Part shown: positions 7,874 through 14,709 of the stretch, one piece after another
Layout of the letters: each line of letters opens with the position of its first letter
How positions within the stretch are numbered: the stretch's first letter is position 1
Notes under the pieces: model-generated
Databases searched by the model: none
What the model saw: only the letters and a program-made list of their open reading frames with translations
Told to the model about the DNA's origin: nothing
Made by a program: the position numbers and the translations under genes
Source of the DNA: an uncultured Gammaproteobacteria bacterium
Lineage (GTDB): Bacteria > Pseudomonadota > Gammaproteobacteria > Arenicellales > UBA868
Length of the DNA stretch: 14,709 nucleotides
Direction of reading: 5' to 3'
NCBI GenBank assembly: GCA_913051905.1
Contig: CAJXBY010000051.1
Coordinates: forward strand, 1 to 14,709

Positions 7874-8737
7874 CTATCTGATGAACGATTGCATCGCTTC
7901 ACGATAACGGTCGATCAGATTCGGGTCCTGCAGGTCCTGCCGTGCGGGCACCGCAAATTCAGGATTAAGCGCCAGGGATTCAAGCGCCGGGCGTTCGCCC
8001 TGATAAATCAGGCCCAGCGGCAAGCGGCCCTGCTCTCTCAGCTCGGTCATGCGCCCAAACGCAGCTGCTCGATCGCCTGGATCATAACCGTCTTCGTTGT
8101 CCATGTCGTAGACACTGGTACGCCATTCGCGATAGGTATCGTTGTAGGTGACACACGGCGACAGAACTTCCAGGTAAGCCATTCCTCGACCTTGTGCGCT
8201 GTGCTCCAGCGCCGCTCGGGTCAGTTGCAGCAACTGCGCGGGGTGACCACTGTAACCACGGGCGAGAAACGTCGAACCGGGAATGCTCAAGCCCAGCATG
8301 ACGGGATCAAGATCTTCTTCAATATTATTCTGGTACCCGGTTGCACTCGTCGGCGACGCCTGCCCTTTAGTCAGTCCGTACGTACCGTTGTTCATGACGA
8401 TATACGTCACACCCGGGTTGCGTTTGAAGGCGTGAACCAGATGCCCACCGCCGATCGCGTAACCGTCACCGTCACCCCCTACACCGATAACCGTCAGGTC
8501 AGGGTTAGCAAGTTTAGCTCCGGTAGCTGTCGGTAGAACCCGACCATGCAGAGCGTGGTAGCCGTAACAGGACAAATAGTTCTGAAGCGAACCCGAACAG
8601 CCGATTCCCGCGATAATCATGCGATCCTGTGCCGGTACCTGCAGAGCATCCAGCGCGCTGACCAGCGCCTCCAGCACACCAAAATCACCACACCCCGCAC
8701 ACCAAATCGGCCGGCCTGGTGTAAATGTCTCAGTCAT
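7874..8737 (-). CDS. korB: 2-oxoacid oxidoreductase, thiamine-diphosphate beta subunit
   Basis: This is the catalytic beta subunit of a two-subunit 2-oxoacid:acceptor oxidoreductase. It binds ThDP and oxidatively decarboxylates a 2-oxoacid to its acyl-CoA. The 287 residues show the ThDP/Mg site as GDGDGYAIGGGH (about 88-99) with MNNGTYGLTKGQASPTS (115-131). Cysteines at 13, 16, 47 and 193 (WCAGCGDF, GIGCSG, SPCVTYN) fit the four ligands of the single [4Fe-4S] cluster known in this class. The SPCVTYN segment and alpha-beta architecture fit 2-oxoglutarate or broad 2-oxoacid enzymes; pyruvate is not excluded. A strong SD (GGAGAAGG, 8742-8749) lies inside the end of korA, and the start overlaps the korA stop as ATGA. 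Linkage to an FrhB-like gene suggests F420, directly or through clusters, as the electron acceptor; that is inference. Confidence 0.94.
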   Translation of the reverse strand: MTETFTPGRPIWCAGCGDFGVLEALVSALDALQVPAQDRMIIAGIGCSGSLQNYLSCYGYHALHGRVLPTATGAKLANPDLTVIGVGGDGDGYAIGGGHLVHAFKRNPGVTYIVMNNGTYGLTKGQASPTSATGYQNNIEEDLDPVMLGLSIPGSTFLARGYSGHPAQLLQLTRAALEHSAQGRGMAYLEVLSPCVTYNDTYREWRTSVYDMDNEDGYDPGDRAAAFGRMTELREQGRLPLGLIYQGERPALESLALNPEFAVPARQDLQDPNLIDRYREAMQSFIR

Positions 8738-10518
8738 GCGACCTTCTCCCCCCGCGTATCAAGTCGTTCAATGACCTTCTGAACCAGATCTTCGGCCCGT
8801 AACGGCACACCGTCAAAGACGAGGATACTTTCGATGTGCGCATTTTCGCCGCCATGCGCAACGATGAGTTTCGCCAGTTGCGCGGTTGCGTTGTATTCGA
8901 CGACAAAGACACACCGACAGTCCCGGGTAAAGGCCGGCGTTTCGTCCAGCATCGGCCAGAGGGTCTGCGGCTGATGATACTGGACCGAGAAACCCCGCTC
9001 AGCCAGTATCTCCTGGGCTTCGAGTATCACACCATGAGTCATCCCGATTCCGATAAAGCCGATTTCCGCTGTTCTGGCACCGTGAATAATGGCGCGGGGC
9101 AGATCAGGTTGCATGGCCTGAACTTTAATCTGCCGTTTGTGCATCATACGGCTACGGTTACCCGGATCAGTGGAGACCTGACCGAACTCGTCATGTTCGT
9201 TTCCGGTGACGAGCGACATCCCGCCAGGCGTGCCCGGTGTGGCAAAGGCCGATACCCCATCGTCGCTAAAGGCGTAACGCTTGTACACCGGCAACTCGGC
9301 GAGTGATTCGGTGTCGAGTCGTTTGCCACGATTGATGACGACCTGGCTCTGATCGATCGGGTCTATGGTGGCAAGATTCTGTGAGAGCCCCTGGTCCAGG
9401 GCGATGAAGACCGGTACTTGGTACATTTCAGCGAGATTGCACGCCTTCACAGTGAGATAAAAACATTGCTCAGGGGTTCCTGGCGAGAGCACAATTCGCG
9501 GAAAATCACCATGACCTCCGTAGACCAAAAGGTTGAGATCGCTTTGCTCCGGCTTGGTCGGCATACCGGTGCTCGGGCCACTGCGCTGTGCGTCGACTAC
9601 CACCAGCGGTATCTCCGCCATACCCAGCTGCCCTATACCTTCCTGCATCAGCGCGAGCCCGGGACCGGAAGTTGCCACCATCGTGCGGGTGCCGGTAAGC
9701 GCGGCCCCGATAGCCATATTGATCACCGACAGTTCATCCTCGGCCTGCCGTACCACACCACCGAACCTTGGCAGCCATTTCTCCAACCACTCCATGATAT
9801 CGGTAGATGGCGTAATCGGGTAGCCGGCGAAAAAACGCCCGCCCGCTACCGCAAAGCCAAAGGCCACTGCTTCATTTCCGGTGATCAACATGTGGGGTTC
9901 TGAATCTGCACTGACGATGTCATAGAGCCCCTCGTCAGCTGTCAGCCCGACCTCATCAGCCAGCTCATGGCCTACCGCGAGCGCGTCGAGGTTGTATTTC
10001 AAGGCCTGGGCCCCGCGCCTGCTGAAGCGCTTCTCGAATGCGCTACGCATGTCTGTATCACTGAGACCGATCAGCCGGCCGACAACTGCTGAAGAGATGC
10101 TGTTTTTGTAGATGTCACGGCTGAAAGCACGGACCGCATGACGACTGAAAGGAATGCCGATCACCCGTGCGCCTTCCGGAACGCCACTATCATCTGCCAA
10201 CGCACCGCCGGAGTTGTCGTAGATCACTATGCTGCGATCATTGAGGCGGTGGGACTCCTTGCGGATCGCAGCCACATCAAAAGCCACAATCAGATCTATC
10301 TGGCTTCCGATTCCAAGCCGCTCTTCACGACAGGCACGCAATGTCGCCGCGACAATGCCGCCCTTGATGCGCGACAACACATCCCGTTCAGTATAAGCCC
10401 GCAAACCAACAGAGCGCAGGACATCAGCCAGGATATTGATGACAGTGAGAGAACCGTCACCACCCTGACCGGAAACGATAATGCTGAGATCCTCAAGCCT
10501 TGGCCGCACGCCAGTCAT
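8734..10518 (-). CDS. korA: 2-oxoacid oxidoreductase, fused gamma-alpha subunit
   Basis: This is the partner of the beta subunit. The 594 residues read as a gamma domain (about 10-190, starting VSGQGGDGSLTV at 15-26) followed by an alpha domain with the signature YPITPST at 233-239, the characteristic motif of 2-oxoglutarate/2-oxoacid:ferredoxin oxidoreductase alpha chains. RSGPSTGMPTKPEQSDL near 312-328 belongs to the same fold. The C-terminal domain (about 490-590) holds the usual GIGMTHG and VVEYNATAQL segments. An SD of GAGGGGAG (10525-10532) lies 6 nt from the ATG at 10518. The ATG overlaps the stop of the FrhB-like gene, and the 3' end overlaps korB, both by 4 nt. This tight coupling to an F420-binding flavoprotein gene is the unusual point. 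Confidence 0.94.
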   Translation of the reverse strand: MTGVRPRLEDLSIIVSGQGGDGSLTVINILADVLRSVGLRAYTERDVLSRIKGGIVAATLRACREERLGIGSQIDLIVAFDVAAIRKESHRLNDRSIVIYDNSGGALADDSGVPEGARVIGIPFSRHAVRAFSRDIYKNSISSAVVGRLIGLSDTDMRSAFEKRFSRRGAQALKYNLDALAVGHELADEVGLTADEGLYDIVSADSEPHMLITGNEAVAFGFAVAGGRFFAGYPITPSTDIMEWLEKWLPRFGGVVRQAEDELSVINMAIGAALTGTRTMVATSGPGLALMQEGIGQLGMAEIPLVVVDAQRSGPSTGMPTKPEQSDLNLLVYGGHGDFPRIVLSPGTPEQCFYLTVKACNLAEMYQVPVFIALDQGLSQNLATIDPIDQSQVVINRGKRLDTESLAELPVYKRYAFSDDGVSAFATPGTPGGMSLVTGNEHDEFGQVSTDPGNRSRMMHKRQIKVQAMQPDLPRAIIHGARTAEIGFIGIGMTHGVILEAQEILAERGFSVQYHQPQTLWPMLDETPAFTRDCRCVFVVEYNATAQLAKLIVAHGGENAHIESILVFDGVPLRAEDLVQKVIERLDTRGEKVA

Positions 10519-11837
10519 GAGACGCTCCCCTCACTCTTGACCTTGACCTTTTTCTTTTTCGGGGGCGGTGGTGGTAGAGGACGCCAGTCCTTGGCTGATG
10601 AATCTTCTTCCCAGCCCCGATAGAAGTGTTTTGGGTCAAGGTTCCCGATGGCAATCCGTTCCTCGTGGGTCGGCATCAACGCGGGCAGAGGCCGGTTGCG
10701 CTTGTAACGGGAAAGTCGAATCAGGAGTTCTTTTGATTTTGGCAATTCTTCCAGTTCCTTGACCTCTACCCACCCTACATCGACCAGCGCCTGCCAGGCC
10801 CGATGCCCGGCCTCGGTACGAATAACCGTAAACGTCCAACCGTCAAGTCCAATACCTCCTAGACCGATATCAGCGTTGTCGGCGGCGTAATCCATACAGT
10901 AAAGGCAGGCGGGTCGGGCATACTTTCCGAACGCCTTCAGAGAGCGCGTTTCTTCTCGTCCGTCGCGCAATTTTATTTCCAATTTGCCCTTTATATTGAT
11001 ATTGGCGATTTCCGCCTTGGGAACACCGAGATCCTTGGCCAGCCAGTCCATGCCTTCTTCGGTAAATGCCTCCGAGCAGAACAGACCGACAACCAGTGAT
11101 ATGTTTTTGCGGTACCACTCCGCAACATCCAGGCGAATACTCGAGTACTGCTGCTGCCGGACTCCGTCAACCTGGCAAGGCACACCGACCACTGCCAGCG
11201 GTGCGATATCTTTTTTCATCGCTTCAACCAGTGCCAGCGTATTCGGTTGATACGAATAACGGGAACGGGCGCTGGTGAGGACCTCCTTGGGCGTGGTGGC
11301 CAGCTGCGCATAACCCATCTGCGGGTTGTCAGGATACTCATTTCCGACGACAACACCCTTGAGCGTTCCGGTCTGTAGGCCATGAATCGCAAGCGCTGAA
11401 CAGATACCACCGTCCTGCCCTTCTTTCAGTATGTACTCCTGTGTCGTCCGTGCCAGGACCCCATAGGCATAAGGGCCGAACCCTTCGTCCTGAACGGGTT
11501 CACGCAACCCGATCTGTTGTGTCAGATCGTGATCAGTTGGTCGGAGTACGGGACAGGCATCGACACAGAGTTCACAGAAAACACAGGCACTGTTTCGGGT
11601 GTCTGCCGGCTTCTCATTTTCATAATCGAATACGTCAACCGGGCAGATCGTCAGGCATGCGGCACAGCCGATACATTTGCCGGGATTGACGACCTCTTCC
11701 ATGAGAAAGTCAACAGCCTTGAAACCACCACGGTTGTACTCGGAACGCCAAGCGTACGCCCACTCGTTCGGGTCAGCGCCTTCGTCAAGCAGTCTGTGGT
11801 AGCGGTCCTGGACTTCTTTGGTCAGATCCTGGGTCAT
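10515..11837 (-). CDS. FrhB-family F420-reducing iron-sulfur flavoprotein with two N-terminal [4Fe-4S] motifs
   Basis: This is the coenzyme F420 hydrogenase/dehydrogenase beta-subunit family (FrhB, FpoF), whose members bind FAD and exchange a hydride with F420. The 440 residues start with two ferredoxin-type clusters, C55/C58/C61/C65 (CIGCAACLTICP) and C85/C88/C91/C95 (CVFCELCVDACP). FrhB N- and C-domains follow (about 120-400), with QDGGICSALA (141-150), GVPCQVDGVR (218-227), LFCSEAF (252-258) and ARPACLYCMD (308-317). The tail is odd: six prolines then four lysines at about 422-430. There is no hydrogenase gene nearby; the next gene is korA with a 4-nt overlap. I infer that this protein carries electrons from KorAB to F420. 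The ATG at 11837 has no evident SD. The reverse direction (F420H2 oxidation) is also possible. Confidence 0.92.
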   Translation of the reverse strand: MTQDLTKEVQDRYHRLLDEGADPNEWAYAWRSEYNRGGFKAVDFLMEEVVNPGKCIGCAACLTICPVDVFDYENEKPADTRNSACVFCELCVDACPVLRPTDHDLTQQIGLREPVQDEGFGPYAYGVLARTTQEYILKEGQDGGICSALAIHGLQTGTLKGVVVGNEYPDNPQMGYAQLATTPKEVLTSARSRYSYQPNTLALVEAMKKDIAPLAVVGVPCQVDGVRQQQYSSIRLDVAEWYRKNISLVVGLFCSEAFTEEGMDWLAKDLGVPKAEIANINIKGKLEIKLRDGREETRSLKAFGKYARPACLYCMDYAADNADIGLGGIGLDGWTFTVIRTEAGHRAWQALVDVGWVEVKELEELPKSKELLIRLSRYKRNRPLPALMPTHEERIAIGNLDPKHFYRGWEEDSSAKDWRPLPPPPPKKKKVKVKSEGSVS

Positions 11838-12030
11838 GTTAAGGCCCGGGTATGAGTGGAATTCAGGCCACCCTTCGAAAAAATACTCATTAAACCTGCC
11901 ATGGTTATGGATCTGGCCAAGATGATTCTGATCGACGAAAGGTCAACTGCAAAACAATTAAGCGCGAACGATACCAGATTAACCGGTCGATGAAAGCACG
12001 CCGCAACCGGGACGGTAGCAACAAGCTGGC
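11838..12030 (-). other. 193-bp spacer between the LLM gene and the F420 string
   Basis: I see no convincing promoter here. A TTGACC box lies between the genes but has no -10 at 16-18 nt. The stretch contains no RNA gene and no strong hairpin. A 66-codon minus-strand ORF (11834-12034, GTG start) spans it, overlapping the LLM stop by GTGA and the FrhB-like start by ATGA; it resembles no family I know and has no SD. Either this is an unresolved regulatory region or it is part of a longer transcript. Confidence 0.35.
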
Positions 12031-12984
12031 TCACAAAGCCGGACGGATGACATCAGCAAAATGCTGCATACTGTCGAGCGACTGTTGCAGGGTGTCCCGC
12101 TGGAAATTGAGCATCAACCCCTGCACACCGATCTCACCCAGTTGCGCGACGTCTTCAGCAATCTGTTCGACCGAACCGGTCAACAGATGACGGCTGCCAT
12201 CGTCCAGAGTGAGGGTTTTGTGTTCATCGAACCACAACGCGCAATAGACCAGAGAAATACTCGCGGGATCCCGGTCTTCTTCATCTGCAATCTCACCCAG
12301 TCGTTGGACCCGTTCTTTAAACCGTTCGATTGAACCCAGCGGGAAGCGGGGATTGTTCCCGATCGGATACCAGGTATCACCGTAGCGAGCCGTACGCCGC
12401 AACGCGGGGCTGCTTTCGCCCCCGACCCAGATCGGTGGATGAGGTTTCTGAACCGGTTTAGGGAGAAAACTGATGTTTCGAAAGCGGACAAACTCTCCGT
12501 CAAACACCGGATCATCCTCGGTCCACAACAACTTGAACGCCTCTAGATATTCATCGGTCACCTGACCACGACGATCGAATGAGGGTGCGCCCAGCGCTTC
12601 AAATTCCTCCCGCATCCATCCCGCCCCGACCCCCAGCGTCATGCGCCCCTGTGAGAGCACATCAATACTTGCCACAAGTTTGGCCGATTCCAGAGCCCCA
12701 CGGTGCGGAATCACAGTCACCGAGGTGACCAGCCGAGGCGTCGTCGTTACTGCAGCGAGAAATGTCAACACGGTGAACTGGTCCAGACAAGAGCCTGAGT
12801 CGGATCCAGGAAAATCACCTGAAGCTGAGTAGGGATATCGTGAATCTATTTTTCGTGGCACAACGATGTGGTCAGGGACCGCCAGGTACGCAAACCCGAG
12901 CTCTTCCGCGCGTCTCGCCAGCTGTTCGATGACATCCGGTTCCGCCAACGGGCCACGGGTGGGAATAGTCATTCCAATGTCCAT
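12031..12984 (-). CDS. LLM-class F420- or flavin-dependent oxidoreductase (first of two)
   Basis: This is a luciferase-like TIM-barrel oxidoreductase of the F420-dependent LLM type. The ATG at 12984 gives 317 residues and has an SD (GAGGA, 12992-12996) 7 nt upstream. The longer frame back to 13149 adds 55 residues unlike the family and would overlap the other LLM gene, so I reject it. The N-terminus MDIGMTIPTRGP forms the first strand. DVLSQGRMTLGVGAGWMREE (about 108-127) and QKPHPPIWVGGESSPALRRT (179-198) are the family's hallmark segments. Members reduce or dehydrogenate small organics with F420 or FMN; the substrate is unknown. The nearby F420 pathway favours F420. It sits 59 bp downstream of the second LLM gene on the same strand. 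Confidence 0.9.
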   Translation of the reverse strand: MDIGMTIPTRGPLAEPDVIEQLARRAEELGFAYLAVPDHIVVPRKIDSRYPYSASGDFPGSDSGSCLDQFTVLTFLAAVTTTPRLVTSVTVIPHRGALESAKLVASIDVLSQGRMTLGVGAGWMREEFEALGAPSFDRRGQVTDEYLEAFKLLWTEDDPVFDGEFVRFRNISFLPKPVQKPHPPIWVGGESSPALRRTARYGDTWYPIGNNPRFPLGSIERFKERVQRLGEIADEEDRDPASISLVYCALWFDEHKTLTLDDGSRHLLTGSVEQIAEDVAQLGEIGVQGLMLNFQRDTLQQSLDSMQHFADVIRPAL

Positions 12985-12991
12985 GATCTTT

Positions 12992-12996
12992 TCCTC
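12992..12996 (-). promoter_or_regulatory. Ribosome binding site fixing the LLM start at 12984
   Basis: GAGGA on the minus strand, 7 nt upstream of ATG 12984. It favours this start over the longer open frame that begins at 13149. Confidence 0.5.
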
Positions 12997-13043
12997 GTAC
13001 TGTGCTTTAAACGATAATTCGCCGACGATCTCGAATGGGACCT

Positions 13044-13883
13044 CTAGATGTTCTGTAACGCCGCGTACTCGTCGAGCAAGGGCATCACCACGTCCTCCCC
13101 TGCCGACGGCAGCTGCAGGACCACCCGCATCACGCCCGCTTCCTGACACTGGGCAAGGTAATCCGCCTTCGGCGGGGCCCGGAACACGCTGACCGCGATA
13201 GAGCCCATGTCACGGCCCGCTTCATCGGCATAGCGCCGCAGAGTCTCCATCACTGAACTGGGATCGGCCATATAGTTTCCACGGGGCATCCAGCCATCGC
13301 AGAAATCCATTACCCGTCTCAGAGTGTACTTGGTTTCACCGCCCAGTATTACCGGTGGATAGGGTTTCTGCACCGGCTTGGGCCAAGACCAGGCAGGTTC
13401 GATGCGGGTAAATTCCCCACCATAGCTGGCTTCTTCCCCCGTCCAGATCGCCTGCATCGCTTTGACTCGGTCGACCATGACATTGAAGCGGTCCTCGTAC
13501 CGAGTGCCGTGGCTCTCCAGTTCGTCCTGATTCCACCCGGCCCCGATACCGAACTCAAACCGACCCCCGGAAAGCAGATCCAGGCTGGCGACTGCTTTGG
13601 CCGTAACGATCGGATCACGCTGGCTCACCAGACAGATCCCGGTGCCGATACGCAGCGTATTGGTTACGGCCGCGGCAGTGGCCAGATCGACGAATGGATC
13701 CAAGGTATTGGAATATTCCCGGGGTAACGGTTCGCCGCCTGGAAATGGCGTGCGTCGACTGACCGGGATGTGCGTATGCTCGGGAACGAACAGTGACTCA
13801 AAGCCCCGATCCTCCAGGGCCTGGGCCAGTTTGACCATCCGAATCGAGTATTCGGTGGAGAAAATAAACACGCCGATTTTCAT
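13044..13883 (-). CDS. LLM-class F420- or flavin-dependent oxidoreductase (second, shorter)
   Basis: This is another luciferase-like monooxygenase-fold protein, 279 residues, of the TIGR03619-like F420 subfamily. Family segments are MKIGVFIFSTEYSI (1-14), VPEHTHIP (33-40), DLLSGGRFEFGIGAGWNQDE (102-121) and VQKPYPPVILGGETKYTLRR (171-190). It is clearly diverged from the neighbouring 317-residue paralogue, with a differing N-terminus and a shorter C-terminus, so it is not a recent tandem copy. The ATG at 13883 has an SD of AAAGGA (13892-13897) 8 nt upstream, and the CoA-transferase gene ends 29 bp upstream. The three are probably co-transcribed. An acyl-CoA-linked substrate is suggested only by the neighbour. 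The cofactor (F420 versus FMN) is inferred from the locus. Confidence 0.9.
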   Translation of the reverse strand: MKIGVFIFSTEYSIRMVKLAQALEDRGFESLFVPEHTHIPVSRRTPFPGGEPLPREYSNTLDPFVDLATAAAVTNTLRIGTGICLVSQRDPIVTAKAVASLDLLSGGRFEFGIGAGWNQDELESHGTRYEDRFNVMVDRVKAMQAIWTGEEASYGGEFTRIEPAWSWPKPVQKPYPPVILGGETKYTLRRVMDFCDGWMPRGNYMADPSSVMETLRRYADEAGRDMGSIAVSVFRAPPKADYLAQCQEAGVMRVVLQLPSAGEDVVMPLLDEYAALQNI

Positions 13884-13912
13884 GGATGTAATCCTTTGGC
13901 GGGGCTGGATTT

Positions 13913-14709
13913 TTATATTATCCCTTTATCCCGCAGTGCGTCGATATGCTCTTGGGAGTAACCCAGCTCCCCGAGAAGGTCATTGGTGTGCTGACCCAGA
14001 CCAGGAGCCGGATCAGAGGGGCTCTCTCCCTCGCTGCTCCGCACAGGGTTGGCAACCATCCGGTAGGTGCCCATCGTTGGATGAGTGAGCGACTGCAATC
14101 GGTTTCTTTCTGCCACAAAGGGATTGTCGAGCGCCTGGGCGATGTCATTGACCGGGGCGACGGGTACCGTGCCGGACAGCATTTCCAACCACTCGCGGGT
14201 AGGTCGCCCGGACAGTACCTCATCGAGAATTTCTGTGATCTCTTCCCTATGCTGGAGTCGATCGGCAAAGGTCCGAAAACGTGGATCGTCTTTCCACTCT
14301 GGTCGCTCCAGCACATCGCACAATGCTCCCCAGAACTTCTCCTTGTTGCACATGATAAAGATCCAGCCGTCGGCCGTCCGGTAGAGCTGACAAGGCACCA
14401 ATGACGGATGGGCGGACCGCGGCAGCCGCTGCTGGTTCTCCCCTTTGTTCAGATACCAGGCCGCTAGATAATTGGTGGTGCTGAGAGCAAAATCGAACAG
14501 GCTGACATCCATATCCTGGCCGCGGCCACTGGTCCGCACGCCGGTGAGTCCGGCGAGTACGGCGTAAGCCAAACCCAATCCGGTCATAAAGTCCACGACC
14601 GACAACCCGAAACGGGCCGGCGGTGATCCGGGTTCACCTGTCAGCGAAAGAAAGCCAGCTTCGGCCTGCATCAGATAGTCGTAACCCGGCCAATCGGCAC
14701 GCGACCCTT
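13913..14709 (-). CDS. CaiB/BaiF family III CoA-transferase, 5' end beyond window
   Basis: This is a class III CoA-transferase that moves CoA between carboxylic acids. The frame is open to the right edge (first full codon 14707-14705; 264 codons visible plus stop), so the N-terminal third is missing; the ATG at 14671 is internal. The visible part begins with the conserved PGYDYLMQAEAGFLSLTGEP. VVDFMTGLGLAYAVLAGL follows, whose Asp (codon 14591-14593) is the likely catalytic residue. Next come GRGQDMDVSLFDFALS and the C-terminal TREWLEMLSGTVPVAPVNDI. Substrates in this family range from carnitine to oxalate, bile acids and alkylsuccinates; none can be assigned here. It is the most upstream gene seen and is probably co-transcribed with the two LLM genes. 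Confidence 0.93.
   Translation of the reverse strand, partial: GSRADWPGYDYLMQAEAGFLSLTGEPGSPPARFGLSVVDFMTGLGLAYAVLAGLTGVRTSGRGQDMDVSLFDFALSTTNYLAAWYLNKGENQQRLPRSAHPSLVPCQLYRTADGWIFIMCNKEKFWGALCDVLERPEWKDDPRFRTFADRLQHREEITEILDEVLSGRPTREWLEMLSGTVPVAPVNDIAQALDNPFVAERNRLQSLTHPTMGTYRMVANPVRSSEGESPSDPAPGLGQHTNDLLGELGYSQEHIDALRDKGII

Noticed and set aside
11838..12030. Sigma70 promoter in front of the FrhB-like gene
   Set aside because: TTGACC is present, but no reasonable -10 follows at 16-18 nt, and other TTTAAT or TATCGT boxes lack a partner.
12985..13149. 55-residue N-terminal extension of the first LLM gene
   Set aside because: It would overlap the second LLM gene by about 100 bp and is low-complexity; the ATG at 12984 has an SD and the typical first beta strand.
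1..14709. CRISPR arrays, tRNA or rRNA genes, insertion sequences
   Set aside because: I saw no regularly spaced repeats, no tRNA-like cloverleaf in the intergenic stretches, and no transposase or terminal inverted repeats.

Overview
All genes recognised here lie on the minus strand, so the window reads from right (upstream) to left (downstream). It looks like accessory DNA from a bacterium, most plausibly an uncultured, moderately GC-rich member of the Pseudomonadota. That placement is inferred from the gene mix: a non-pyrrolysine MttB-family methyltransferase, a CaiB/BaiF CoA-transferase, luciferase-like (LLM) oxidoreductases, and a stand-alone CofE. No rRNA or tRNA gene is present to confirm the taxonomy.

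The dominant theme is coenzyme F420. The core, about 11837 down to 2967, is a seven-gene string in which most neighbours overlap by 4 nt or abut: an FrhB-family F420-reducing iron-sulfur flavoprotein, korA and korB (a two-subunit 2-oxoacid oxidoreductase), cofE, cofD, cofC and a fused two-domain FO synthase (fbiC). The last four form a complete recognisable F420 biosynthesis set. The first three are best read as a machine that oxidises a 2-oxoacid and passes the electrons through iron-sulfur clusters to F420. The string would therefore encode both the making of the cofactor and its reduction.

Upstream, from the right edge to 12031, are a family III CoA-transferase (cut by the window edge) and two LLM-class flavin/F420-dependent oxidoreductases. 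These are candidate users of the reduced F420 or of a linked catabolic pathway. They are separated from the core by 193 bp holding no convincing promoter and one doubtful 66-codon ORF that overlaps the genes on both sides by 4 nt.

Downstream are a class III PLP aminotransferase with its own sigma70-like promoter and a strong-RBS GTG start, then an MttB-superfamily methyltransferase running off the left edge. The spacer between these two carries an exact 13-bp direct repeat, a possible regulator site. The right-hand and central blocks could be one transcript; the aminotransferase and mttB-like genes appear to be separate units.

The observation most worth following up is the translationally coupled FrhB-like/KorAB/CofEDC/FbiC cassette, a candidate 2-oxoacid:F420 oxidoreductase encoded with its own cofactor pathway.
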